Shown here one piece after another: positions 17,023-24,511 of a DNA stretch of 64,000 nt (its first letter is position 1; each line of letters opens with the position of its first letter). The position numbers were made by a program, and so were the translations under genes. The notes under the pieces are model-generated. The model did no database searches. It was given only the letters and a program-made list of their open reading frames with translations, and was not told the DNA's origin. The stretch is from Candidatus Aminicenantes bacterium (GTDB taxonomy: Bacteria > Acidobacteriota > Aminicenantia > Aminicenantales > UBA4085). The stretch is taken from positions 62,001-126,000 of the forward strand of contig JAPKZJ010000009.1 of assembly GCA_026393855.1 (NCBI GenBank), read 5' to 3'.

Positions 17023-18051
17023 ATGCATCCGACGATCGAATGGAAAGACGGCAAGGTCGTGATGATCGACCAGCGGCGACTGCCGCTCCAGGAAATCTAC
17101 CTCGAGCTGGCCGACGAAGACCGGGTGGCCGAGGCCATCGAGACGATGGTCATTCGAGGAGCTCCGGCCATCGGCGTGGCTGCGGCCTACGGCTTTGCCC
17201 TCGGCGTCTTGCGGCTCAAGCCAGGAGCCGATGTTGCGGCCGAGGTCGATCGAATCCAAGCCCGGCTATGGCGGACGCGGCCGACGGCCCGCAACCTCTT
17301 CTGGGCCCTGGAACGGATGCGAAAAGTATTTGATGCGAATCGCGACCTCGCTTTGGCCGCACTGCAGGAGCGCTTCCTTGAAGAAGCCAAAGAGATCGAG
17401 CGCGAGGACGAGGCCATCTGCCGCCGCATCGGCGAGAACGGCGCCGTCCTCGTTCCCGACGGGGCGACCATCCTGACCCACTGCAACGCGGGCGGGCTGG
17501 CCACGGCGGGCTACGGGACGGCGGTCGGCGTCATTCGCGCGGCCTGGGAGGCGGGCAAGAAGATCCGCGTTCTGGCCGACGAGACGCGCCCTTTCCTGCA
17601 AGGCGCTCGGCTCACGGCCTGGGAGTTGGGCAAGCTGGGGATCCCGTACCATGTCATCACCGACAACATGGCCGGCTGGCTGATCCACAAGGGCGAAGTG
17701 CAATTCGCCGTAGTCGGGGCCGATCGCATCGCCCGCAACGGAGACACAGCCAACAAGATCGGGACGTATTCCGTGGCCGTGCTGTGCCGCGAGAACGGGG
17801 TCCCGTTCACGGTCGCGGCCCCCCTAAGCACTTTTGATTTCAGCCTGGCCCACGGCGGCCTGATCCCGATCGAGGAGCGGCCGGCGGCCGAAGTCCGCGA
17901 GATCAACGGCCGCCTGATCGTGCCGCCCGACGCGGTCGTCCGCAACCCGGCTTTCGACGTCACGCCGGCCCGTTATATTTCGGCCATCATTACGGAACGG
18001 GGGATCGCGAGCCCGCCATACGAAGCGTCGCTTCAGCCTTGGATCGGATGA
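17023..18051 (+). CDS. mtnA: S-methyl-5-thioribose-1-phosphate isomerase
   Basis: A 342-residue enzyme of the eIF2B alpha/beta/delta-like family that converts methylthioribose-1-phosphate to methylthioribulose-1-phosphate in methionine salvage. Signatures are [13 protein letters not shown] near residue 46, [15 protein letters not shown] with the catalytic cysteine near 150, [18 protein letters not shown], and [17 protein letters not shown] with the catalytic aspartate. The start is supported by GGAG 7-8 bases upstream. The related ribose-1,5-bisphosphate isomerase is less likely, given the length and motifs. No other salvage gene is adjacent. Confidence 0.93.
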   Translation: MHPTIEWKDGKVVMIDQRRLPLQEIYLELADEDRVAEAIETMVIRGAPAIGVAAAYGFALGVLRLKPGADVAAEVDRIQARLWRTRPTARNLFWALERMRKVFDANRDLALAALQERFLEEAKEIEREDEAICRRIGENGAVLVPDGATILTHCNAGGLATAGYGTAVGVIRAAWEAGKKIRVLADETRPFLQGARLTAWELGKLGIPYHVITDNMAGWLIHKGEVQFAVVGADRIARNGDTANKIGTYSVAVLCRENGVPFTVAAPLSTFDFSLAHGGLIPIEERPAAEVREINGRLIVPPDAVVRNPAFDVTPARYISAIITERGIASPPYEASLQPWIG

Positions 18052-18060
18052 ACGGCGGTC

Positions 18061-18897
18061 CTAAAGCCGGATTATAAATCCGGCCGTCAGGCTGACCCCG
18101 CTGAACTCCATTTTCGCTTCCGTGACGCTGCCGAACGCCGACCCGAAAGGCTGGGTCTCCGCCACCAGCAGAAGTGGAAAATGGGGAAATTCCGCTGTCT
18201 CGCAGAGCCATAGCTTGCCGTTGATCGAGGTGGTCGAACCTTCCGCCCGGCGGACGTAATCGCCCTTGAAGCCGCCGATCGGAGCGTAGCGGGCGTCGAC
18301 CTCGACCAGAAAGCCCAGCCATTGGGTCAACGGGATATCGAAGCCGAGGCCGCCTTGGAAGCCGATCCCGTTTCCCGTCAGTTCATACGTATCTTCGTAA
18401 TTCGCGGCGAAGAAGACGTGTTGAGTGTCGGTATAGCGGGCTTTGTAATAAGCGGCGCCCAGATGAAACATCATGTTGATCTGACCGGCCGGCAGCACGT
18501 AATAGGCGTTCAGGGAGAAGGGGACCGCCTCGATCTTCGGGTTCCAAGTCTCTTTATCGGTGCCCGTCTCCTGGACGAGGTCGAGGGAGGATGATTTGGA
18601 AGCAGCGAGCCTGCCCGCCCCCAGGCCGATCCGAAAATGGGAGCCGATCCCGATCAGGATCTCGGCTCCATAGTCCGCCCCCAGGTGTACGGGTTCGTAT
18701 CCGCCCATGGCGCCGATCCAAGGGACGTCGTAGGCGTAGTCCCAGAGGTCGGACCAGCCTTGGAGCCCCTTGTTCAGGTCGCCTCCGCCGAGATAGGCGA
18801 AGCCCCCGGTCAGCTTGAAGCTCAGGCTGACCTGGGCCTGCGCCGTCCCGGCTGCCAGCCAAAAAACCATCGCTGCAATCGCCGTTGATCGCTTCAT
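18061..18897 (-). CDS. Predicted outer-membrane beta-barrel protein, unknown function
   Basis: A 278-residue exported protein. Residues 1-24 are a signal peptide (MKRSTAIAAMVFWLAAGTAQAQ). The rest is built of amphipathic beta strands with aromatic girdles and glycine turns (FKLTGGFAYLGGGD, LGAAYYKARY, SLTAGFIIRL), like small outer-membrane barrel proteins. Start 18897 was chosen for the signal peptide and the GGAG before it; the frame remains open upstream across the tsaD promoter but only as antisense of tsaD. It is convergent with mtnA and divergent from tsaD. I do not recognise a specific family. Confidence 0.7.
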   Translation of the reverse strand: MKRSTAIAAMVFWLAAGTAQAQVSLSFKLTGGFAYLGGGDLNKGLQGWSDLWDYAYDVPWIGAMGGYEPVHLGADYGAEILIGIGSHFRIGLGAGRLAASKSSSLDLVQETGTDKETWNPKIEAVPFSLNAYYVLPAGQINMMFHLGAAYYKARYTDTQHVFFAANYEDTYELTGNGIGFQGGLGFDIPLTQWLGFLVEVDARYAPIGGFKGDYVRRAEGSTTSINGKLWLCETAEFPHFPLLLVAETQPFGSAFGSVTEAKMEFSGVSLTAGFIIRL

Positions 18898-18915
18898 GGC
18901 GTCTCTCCTGAGCCT

Positions 18916-18921
18916 ATTATA
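18916..18921 (-). promoter_or_regulatory. -10 box of the outer-membrane protein gene
   Basis: TATAAT on the minus strand, 18 bases before the start codon at 18897. It faces the tsaD promoter in a 76-base divergent gap. Confidence 0.45.
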
Positions 18922-18949
18922 AGAAAATCGGGGCCCGGCATAAATCGGG

Positions 18950-18955
18950 TATAAT
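18950..18955 (+). promoter_or_regulatory. -10 box of tsaD
   Basis: TATAAT preceded by AAATCGGG, the same 14-base string found at 44711-44724 before the radical SAM gene. It lies 18 bases before the tsaD start. Confidence 0.5.
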
Positions 18956-18973
18956 GCTTCTGGATTTATTGGT

Positions 18974-20164
18974 ATGCGCATATTAGCCATCGAGACATCG
19001 TGCGATGAGACGGCCTCGGCCGTCTTAGAAGGCCGAGGGCGGATCACACTCGGCGGTGGCGTAGCCGGCGACGAGTGCGAAACACCGGCTAACGTCTTGG
19101 ATAGCGGCCGAAGTCTCGTACTCAGGGGCGGCGGAACCGCCCCTGGCGGTGAAGCCGACCGTGAGTGTGAGACGTCCGCCTGCGTCTTGGAGGGCAGCGA
19201 AATACGCATCCTCTCCAACATCGTCCTCTCCCAGGACGAGATCCACGCCCCCTACGGCGGCGTCGTGCCCGAGCTGGCCTCGCGCCAGCACCTCAAATCG
19301 ATCGCCCCGGTCGTTGCCGAAAGCCTGGCCCAGGCCGGTTTGACTGCGGCGGATATCGATGCCTTCGCCGTCACCCAGGGCCCCGGCCTGATCGGGTCGC
19401 TTCTCGTAGGCGTTTCCTTCGCTAAGGGCCTGGCCTATGTCTTCGGCAAGCCGCTCATCGGCGTCGATCACGTCCAGGCCCATATCGAGGCGGCTTTCCT
19501 GGAGCATCCCGCAACCCCGCTGCCGGCTTTGGCCCTGATCGTCTCGGGCGGCCACACCTCGCTCTTCCTCCTGCGCGAGCGCCTGCACCTCGAGCTTCTC
19601 GGCCGGACGCGGGATGACGCGGCCGGCGAAGCCCTGGACAAGATCGCTAAGTTCCTCGACCTTGGCTATCCCGGCGGGCCGATCATCCAGAAGCTGGCCG
19701 AGCCGGGCGACCCCAAGGCCTTCGCTTTCGTCCTGCCGCGGATGACCGACCGCAGCCTCGACTTCAGCTTCAGCGGCCTTAAGACGGCCGCTATCCGCCA
19801 TGTCCGCGAGAGCGGCCTAGACAAGAATCATCCCCGCCTGCCGGATTTCCTGGCCAGCTTCGAGGCGGCCGTGACGAAAGCCCTTCTCGACAACTTGATG
19901 CGGGCGGCCGACCGGGTTGAGCCGAAATCGCTCATCCTTTGCGGTGGAGTGGCGCGCAACAAGCGCCTGCGGACGCGCTTCGAGGAGACGGCCCGCTCGC
20001 ACGGGCTGGTCTGGGCTGTGCCCTCCGGCAAGCTCTGCACAGACAACGCGGCCATGGTCGGCGCCCTGGCCCTGACCAAGCTTGCGGCGGGGGAACCAAT
20101 CCCCTCCGCCCTCGAGCTGGACGCCTATCCGCGCCGACCGGCGGCGGAAAAGTTTATCCGTTAA
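18974..20164 (+). CDS. tsaD: tRNA threonylcarbamoyladenosine (t6A37) transferase TsaD
   Basis: A 396-residue ASKHA-fold enzyme that, with TsaB and TsaE, transfers the threonylcarbamoyl group to A37 of ANN-decoding tRNAs. Conserved features are ETSCDET at the N-terminus, YGGVVPELASR, the metal histidines in VDHVQAHIEAAF, VSGGHTSLF, DDAAGEALDK, DFSFSGLKT, GGVARNKRLR and the metal aspartate in LCTDNAAMVGA. It is about 54 residues longer than usual because residues ~10-75 hold three diverged copies of the N-terminal block; everything else is standard. The gene is expected to be essential and appears intact. Confidence 0.95.
   Translation: MRILAIETSCDETASAVLEGRGRITLGGGVAGDECETPANVLDSGRSLVLRGGGTAPGGEADRECETSACVLEGSEIRILSNIVLSQDEIHAPYGGVVPELASRQHLKSIAPVVAESLAQAGLTAADIDAFAVTQGPGLIGSLLVGVSFAKGLAYVFGKPLIGVDHVQAHIEAAFLEHPATPLPALALIVSGGHTSLFLLRERLHLELLGRTRDDAAGEALDKIAKFLDLGYPGGPIIQKLAEPGDPKAFAFVLPRMTDRSLDFSFSGLKTAAIRHVRESGLDKNHPRLPDFLASFEAAVTKALLDNLMRAADRVEPKSLILCGGVARNKRLRTRFEETARSHGLVWAVPSGKLCTDNAAMVGALALTKLAAGEPIPSALELDAYPRRPAAEKFIR
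19001..19198 (+). repeat. Diverged internal triplication inside tsaD
   Basis: Three in-frame copies begin at Cys10 (CDETASAVLEG), Cys35 (CETPANVLDS) and Cys65 (CETSACVLEG). The first two continue into GR-x-x-(I/V)-x-L-x-GGG. DNA similarity follows the same register (GTCTTAGAAGGC, GTCTTGGATAGC, GTCTTGGAGGGC). The extra block replaces the short loop between the first strands of the usual TsaD fold. Confidence 0.8.
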
Positions 20165-20230
20165 ATCAGCGGTAAGAGGGTTCCGGGGTTTGCTGAGGGT
20201 CTATTCTCCGTCCGGACAGCCCACGGGAGG

Positions 20231-21184
20231 CTAAACACCTTCTTTCTGCGACGTGCTGACCAGGTGGATCAGCTGGTGGCGGTTGTTCACTTTCAATTTC
20301 CGGTACAGGCTGTAGGCGTGGCTTTTGACGGTGTGGATGGAGATGTGCAGCGCCTCCTCCATCTGCTTGTAGCTCTTGCCGTCGATCATCAGGATCAGAA
20401 TCTCCATCTCGCGGGCGGACAGCCCGTGCTTCTTCTGCAGGGACGGCATGACGACGCCGGCGCCGATGATCTTGCCCAGGCTGCCGGCCCAGGGGATGAA
20501 ATAGGCCTGCAACCAAAACAGGGGGATGAGATTGGTATAAAGGGCCAATAGCCTGACGGCGGTGATATTCCAATAATTGAGCGGGCCCGGATTCAACATC
20601 ACGATCGCCAGATAAACAGGGATGCGAAGGAGGAACAGCCAGGCGAAAGCCCGATTGGCCCGCCGGCGGTCTGGGTCGGGTCCCGCCTTGTTTTCCGCCA
20701 ACATCCGGATCAGCCAGATCGCGGCTATCAGGTTCAGGGGCCAGATGAACAGATTCCAAAAATTGATATAGGGGCTGCGGGGCAGAAAGCCTGGGGAGCG
20801 CATGTCCAAAAAGAAAAGAAGCATCAAGGCGGCCGTAAAAAGGCCCAGGCCCGGCAGGAGCCATTTCGAAAGCTTCTTCCCCCGCAGCCAGGCAATCGTT
20901 TTATATAGAGAGACATACAGGCCCAGGATCAGCAGGGTGCGGAGCGGCCAATCGACCCCCTTGAACCAGGAAAAAAAGCTTGCCGATTGCTGGGGGGTCA
21001 GATTGCTGTCGAAGTAGACCAGCAAAAAGACTTCGAGCTCTATGATGTTGTAAAAGATCAAGTAATACAGGAGGTCCCGGAGGCGGGCGTCGGGGAATCG
21101 CCGCGACTTCTGGTGGAAGATGAGTATAGACCACACTCCGACCATCAGGACGATGAACACGGACAGGACATTGTAGTGTTTCAG
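20231..21184 (-). CDS. Membrane-anchored LuxR-type transcriptional regulator (paralog 1)
   Basis: A 317-residue protein with about seven hydrophobic helices in residues 1-225 and a C-terminal LuxR/GerE helix-turn-helix (LSAREMEILILMIDGKSYKQ, then ISIHTVKSHAYSLYRKLKV). It looks like a one-component sensor that binds DNA from the membrane. The start is set at a CTG (21184) because AAGGAG lies eight bases upstream and the resulting LKHYNVL matches LKHFNVL of the paralog at 27142-28128. The first conventional start is a GTG at 21160. It is divergent from the esterase-like gene, with a shared 42-bp element between them. Confidence 0.85.
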   Translation of the reverse strand: MKHYNVLSVFIVLMVGVWSILIFHQKSRRFPDARLRDLLYYLIFYNIIELEVFLLVYFDSNLTPQQSASFFSWFKGVDWPLRTLLILGLYVSLYKTIAWLRGKKLSKWLLPGLGLFTAALMLLFFLDMRSPGFLPRSPYINFWNLFIWPLNLIAAIWLIRMLAENKAGPDPDRRRANRAFAWLFLLRIPVYLAIVMLNPGPLNYWNITAVRLLALYTNLIPLFWLQAYFIPWAGSLGKIIGAGVVMPSLQKKHGLSAREMEILILMIDGKSYKQMEEALHISIHTVKSHAYSLYRKLKVNNRHQLIHLVSTSQKEGV

Positions 21185-21214
21185 GAGAGAAACTCCTTCT
21201 CACGGGAGGCGGGG

Positions 21215-21243
21215 ATTATATTTCAACCGCCTCCCCGGGGCAA
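21215..21243 (-). promoter_or_regulatory. Promoter of LuxR paralog 1
   Basis: On the minus strand TTGCCC (21238-21243), 17 bases, TATAAT (21215-21220). Confidence 0.5.
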
Positions 21244-21258
21244 TAACGCTCTCGGGGG

Positions 21259-21300
21259 TCGGGAACAGGGATGATTCGGCGAATTCATGCGGTTTCCCGA
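21259..21300. promoter_or_regulatory. 42-bp inverted-repeat element, copy 1
   Basis: It begins with TCGGGAA, carries ATGATTC at positions 13-19 and ends with GCGGTTTCCCGA. The outer arms TCGGGAA and TTCCCGA are inverted repeats. It matches the element at 28230-28271 at 33 of 42 positions with no gaps. It sits between LuxR paralog 1 and the divergent esterase-like gene, ending just before the -35 position of the latter. Confidence 0.7.
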
Positions 21301-21323
21301 TGTCTATTTCCGGCTCCCTTGCG

Positions 21324-21329
21324 TATGAT
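21324..21329 (+). promoter_or_regulatory. -10 box of the esterase-like gene
   Basis: TATGAT starts 24 bases after the 42-bp element. The -35 position (TGTCTA) is poor, as expected of an activator-dependent promoter. The paralogous locus has the same spacing. Confidence 0.4.
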
Positions 21330-21382
21330 TCCGTGACGTCACCGATCAGGTGACCGCGAACGAACCGGAAAACGAGGTAATT

Positions 21383-22561
21383 ATGACTTTCCCGAGATCA
21401 ACGCTGCTCATCTTCCTGACGATCCTGCTCCTGTTCCTGGCCGGGATCAGCTTCGGAGAGCCGACCGCCTCCGCCGACGGGTCGGAAGCGGGGGGCCAGC
21501 CCATCCAGGCCGTCCGGGTCGAAAAAATCGCTTCGGCCAAAGTCGGAGAGACCCGGGAATTCTGGGTCTCCCTGCCTGATGGCTATGCCGATTCCGGCGA
21601 GAGGTATCCCGTGCTCTATATGATGGACGCGGATTTCAACTTCAGCTCCGGCATTATCGGAGGCGTTCGTTTTGCCGCCCTCATGGGGCAGATGCCCGAG
21701 TTCATCATGGTCGGCATCAAGAACACCGACCGCTCGAAGGACATCTTCCCCGAGGTCGTCACTTACCGCGACGGCAGCAAGGACGGGGGCCGGGCCGGCC
21801 AATACCTGGATTTTATCCGCGAGGAGCTGATCCCCCACATCGACAAAAATTATCGGACTGAAAAGTTCCGGGTCCTCTACGGCACGTCCAACACCGGATT
21901 CACCACCGTCTATGCCCTGTTTCGCAATCCCGATACGGCCGACGCCTACATCGCCGCCAGCGCCACGCTGTCCATACCCTTGTTCAGGGCCAAAAGGGAC
22001 GAATGGATCCAAGGCTTCAAGGGCGGCCGGCGCCGGTTGGTGGTGGTCATGGGTGAGAATGACCTGCCCACGGTCTTAAGCCAAAATGGGGCGCTGAAGG
22101 AAGCGATCGATACCCAGGCGCCCCCCGATTTGATCGGCCGTTTCCTGGTCGTCGAGAACGGAGGCCACGTGCCGGTCGATTCGTTGCGGCAGGGGCTGAG
22201 CGCTCTCTTCGAAGGATGGAAGATCGATCTCCCTTTCACTGACGCCACATTTGACGAGATCCGGAAACAGGCGGAACGGCGGGCCGCCAAGTTTGGCGTT
22301 CCGGGCAAGCTCCCCGAGGACGATCTGGCGATACTGGGCCGGAGCCTGTTGGGTGAAAAGAAAGAGCTCCGGGCCGTCGAGGTCCTGCGCTACAGGGCGG
22401 ATCTTTATCCCCGCTCGGCCGAGGCCCAGGTGGCTCTGGGCGATGCCTACCGGCAGAGCGGCCAAACGGCCAAGGCCCGCGAATGCTACGATCGGGCCTT
22501 GATCATCGCGCCGGGGCACGCCGCCGCGACGGCCAAGCGGAAAGAGCTCGATTCCAAATGA
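21383..22561 (+). CDS. Secreted alpha/beta-hydrolase (esterase D/IroE-like) with C-terminal TPR
   Basis: A 392-residue exported protein. A hydrophobic signal segment covers residues 4-22. Residues ~45-290 resemble the putative esterase family (SLPDGYADSGERYPVLYMMD, HIDKNYRTEKFRVLYGTSNTGFTTVYAL, VVENGGHV). The nucleophile elbow is GTSNTG rather than the usual GxSxGG, and the late histidine in GGHVP fits the triad. The C-terminal ~80 residues form one or two TPR-like repeats (AEAQVALGDAYRQSGQTAKA). ATG 21383 was preferred over GTG 21350 because GAGG precedes it and it opens directly into the signal peptide. It is divergent from LuxR paralog 1. Confidence 0.78.
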   Translation: MTFPRSTLLIFLTILLLFLAGISFGEPTASADGSEAGGQPIQAVRVEKIASAKVGETREFWVSLPDGYADSGERYPVLYMMDADFNFSSGIIGGVRFAALMGQMPEFIMVGIKNTDRSKDIFPEVVTYRDGSKDGGRAGQYLDFIREELIPHIDKNYRTEKFRVLYGTSNTGFTTVYALFRNPDTADAYIAASATLSIPLFRAKRDEWIQGFKGGRRRLVVVMGENDLPTVLSQNGALKEAIDTQAPPDLIGRFLVVENGGHVPVDSLRQGLSALFEGWKIDLPFTDATFDEIRKQAERRAAKFGVPGKLPEDDLAILGRSLLGEKKELRAVEVLRYRADLYPRSAEAQVALGDAYRQSGQTAKARECYDRALIIAPGHAAATAKRKELDSK

Positions 22562-23160
22562 GAGAAAGACATTGGCTTGATGCCGGAACCGCCGTTCCGG
22601 TCGTTTTTTTCACTACGACGGTCCTCTGCGGGCTGGTCCAGGGAAACTACAATCATCTTTCCAGGCAGGTCAGCGAACTGGGGACGATCGGCACGAATTC
22701 GCAATATCTGTTTGCGGCGGGTCTCGTTCTCAGCTCGTTCTTGAGTATCCTCTTCATCGCCTGGCTTCTCGGCGCCTGCCGGCGGCTCCAATTGAGCGTC
22801 TGGCCTGTTTGGCCGATGTTTGCTTTCTCGGTTTCCATCGCCGGCGCGGCGATGTTCCCGCTGCCCTTGCGCATGCACCAGATCATGGGCAGCCCCGTGT
22901 TCTTGCTGCTCTTATCGCCTCTCCTGGGCCTCATTTTATGGCCGAAGAACCGGCTGGCGGCGAATATCCGGTGGATGTCGGTCTTAAGCCTCCTGATCAT
23001 GGCCCTGGGCTTTTTGGCCTATTTCCCCGACATCCTGGCCTCCTATCCCGGATTGAAGCAACGCTTCTTTCACGCCGGCTGGGCGATCTGGTTCGTCTAT
23101 TTAAGCCGGGCCTTCCGCCGGGCTCTCGAGAATCAGCGGATCGAGGCGGGAAGGCCATGA
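22558..23160 (+). CDS. DUF998-like integral membrane protein
   Basis: A 200-residue membrane protein with about six hydrophobic helices. NHLSRQVSELGTIGTNSQ after the first helix matches the DUF998 family, whose function is unknown. The start ATG overlaps the preceding stop (ATGA), showing translational coupling with the esterase-like gene. A longer frame upstream lies inside that gene and is not conserved in character. Confidence 0.75.
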   Translation: MRERHWLDAGTAVPVVFFTTTVLCGLVQGNYNHLSRQVSELGTIGTNSQYLFAAGLVLSSFLSILFIAWLLGACRRLQLSVWPVWPMFAFSVSIAGAAMFPLPLRMHQIMGSPVFLLLLSPLLGLILWPKNRLAANIRWMSVLSLLIMALGFLAYFPDILASYPGLKQRFFHAGWAIWFVYLSRAFRRALENQRIEAGRP

Positions 23161-23228
23161 AAATCGTCGTCATCCTCAACTCGATACTGCCGATGGAATT
23201 AGCCGCCCGGGCGAAAGCCAAACCATAA
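23157..23228 (+). CDS. Possible 23-residue small protein
   Basis: An ATG overlapping the stop of the DUF998 gene (ATGA) opens a 23-codon frame, MKIVVILNSILPMELAARAK plus three residues. Its end is 11 bases before the Tat-signal gene. The hydrophobic beginning looks like the first strand of a Rossmann-like protein, so this may be a truncated gene rather than a functional peptide. Confidence 0.25.
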   Translation: MKIVVILNSILPMELAARAKAKP

Positions 23229-23239
23229 AGGAGATCATC

Positions 23240-23761
23240 ATGGAATTGCAAAAAAGTCGGCGTCGTTTTTTGAAGGATTGCGCGAAGATGGGCGGAACCT
23301 GCTGCGCGCTTCTGGCCTGCCATCGGCTTCTGCCGGCCGAGGAAGGCCTGCAAAGCCCGAAGCCCATCGATCTGGCGCCGCTGTCCTATTGCGGCATCCC
23401 CTGCGTCAAGATCTGCCCGCTGTACAAAGCCACGCAGGAAAACGACGTCCAGATGAAGAAGACCCTGTACGAACGACAGGAGATGAAGAAGAAATTCGGC
23501 TTCGATTTCGATCCGGACAAGGTCGTCTGCTACACGTGCAAGCCGGGGGACAAGCCCAAAAAAGTCGGCATGGACACGTGCCCGGTCCGCCAATGCGCCT
23601 TGGCCAACGGTGTGGAATCCTGCGTCCAGTGCGCGAACCTGGACGCCTGCGATAAGGAATACTGGAAAAAGTGGCCGCAGCAATATGCCTCCACGAAATA
23701 TATCCAGGCCCGCTACCGGACCCAGCCGGGCGCGGTGATCAAGGGAGGCAAGGCTCGCTAG
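23240..23761 (+). CDS. Tat-signal DUF3795 cysteine-rich protein
   Basis: A 173-residue protein with a twin-arginine-like N-terminus (RRRFLKDCAKMGGTCCALLA). The body matches DUF3795: YCGIPCVKICPLYKATQEND, CYTCKPGD, CPVRQCALANGVESCVQCANLDAC. The many cysteines suggest a metal centre, perhaps an iron-sulfur cluster or zinc; this is inference. GGAG precedes the ATG. Export through Tat would fit a cofactor loaded in the cytoplasm. It belongs to the cassette between the two membrane LuxR regulators. Confidence 0.82.
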   Translation: MELQKSRRRFLKDCAKMGGTCCALLACHRLLPAEEGLQSPKPIDLAPLSYCGIPCVKICPLYKATQENDVQMKKTLYERQEMKKKFGFDFDPDKVVCYTCKPGDKPKKVGMDTCPVRQCALANGVESCVQCANLDACDKEYWKKWPQQYASTKYIQARYRTQPGAVIKGGKAR

Positions 23762-23879
23762 TCAAGATATAGAGATCGTCAATTCGCATTTGAACTCGTG
23801 CTCGCCGTCCGCCGTTGGGCGTCATAAGATGAAAACGAACGGCATCAGAGTGACGAAGCGTCAATTTAGGAGAATAACA

Positions 23880-24509
23880 GTGAAATCCGCAAGTCTGCCA
23901 AAAACAATTCTAATTTTCACGCTCGGTTTTCTGTCCCTGGGCACCATGTTCGCCCAGCCGCCGTCCAAAGACGCAAGCCCTTCCGACAAGTGCTTTGTCG
24001 GCAGCTCGGCTTTTGTTTTGGGCAATTTGGCTCCCGATCCTCCTTCCTTCTACCAGCTGAATATCGGGTATCGGATCACGTCTAAAGACGTCATTTCGCT
24101 GGAGGCCATCACCTGGACCTACAAGGCTCCTTTGGGAATTCCTTACGGGCCGTCTTGGGGAGATGCCGGCGAAAATTACCCGGGAAGCATTCGCGAATAT
24201 GGCATCGGCATGACGTATCAGAGATTCTTGTGGAAGGGCTTGTACGCGTCCCTGCAGGTCATCCCGTTCAAAAGAATCTATCGGGATATGGACGATAAAA
24301 CCATCCAGAAGGGATTTCAGCTGTTTTCGACGCTCCGCATCGGGTTTCAAATTCCCTTATTCAAGAATAGATTTTTCTTGGAGCCGTCCATCGCTGCCAC
24401 ATTTTGGCCTGTCAGCACAAACGTGCCGCCAAGCTTTGCGGCAAAAGACGCCAAGTGGAATAGGTTCTTTCTCTTTGAGCCTGGATTGCACTTCGGCCTT
24501 AATTTTTAA
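23880..24509 (+). CDS. Hypothetical exported beta-barrel-like protein
   Basis: A 209-residue protein from a GTG with AGGAG seven bases upstream. Residues 1-25 are a signal peptide (ILIFTLGFLSLGTMFAQ). The mature part has alternating strands such as FYQLNIGYRITSKDVISLEA, YGIGMTYQRFLWKGLYASLQ and LRIGFQIPLFKNRFFLEPSI, ending in FGLNF with a terminal phenylalanine. This pattern resembles small outer-membrane barrels. Base composition is visibly more A/T-rich than in neighbouring genes, so it may be a later acquisition. A longer version from ATG 23829 is possible but lacks a good ribosome site. Family not recognised. Confidence 0.65.
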   Translation: MKSASLPKTILIFTLGFLSLGTMFAQPPSKDASPSDKCFVGSSAFVLGNLAPDPPSFYQLNIGYRITSKDVISLEAITWTYKAPLGIPYGPSWGDAGENYPGSIREYGIGMTYQRFLWKGLYASLQVIPFKRIYRDMDDKTIQKGFQLFSTLRIGFQIPLFKNRFFLEPSIAATFWPVSTNVPPSFAAKDAKWNRFFLFEPGLHFGLNF

Positions 24510-24511
24510 AT

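Noticed and set aside
18898-19221. Upstream extension of the 18061-18897 protein
   Set aside because: It runs antisense into tsaD and only mirrors the tsaD repeats; the signal peptide marks the start at 18897.
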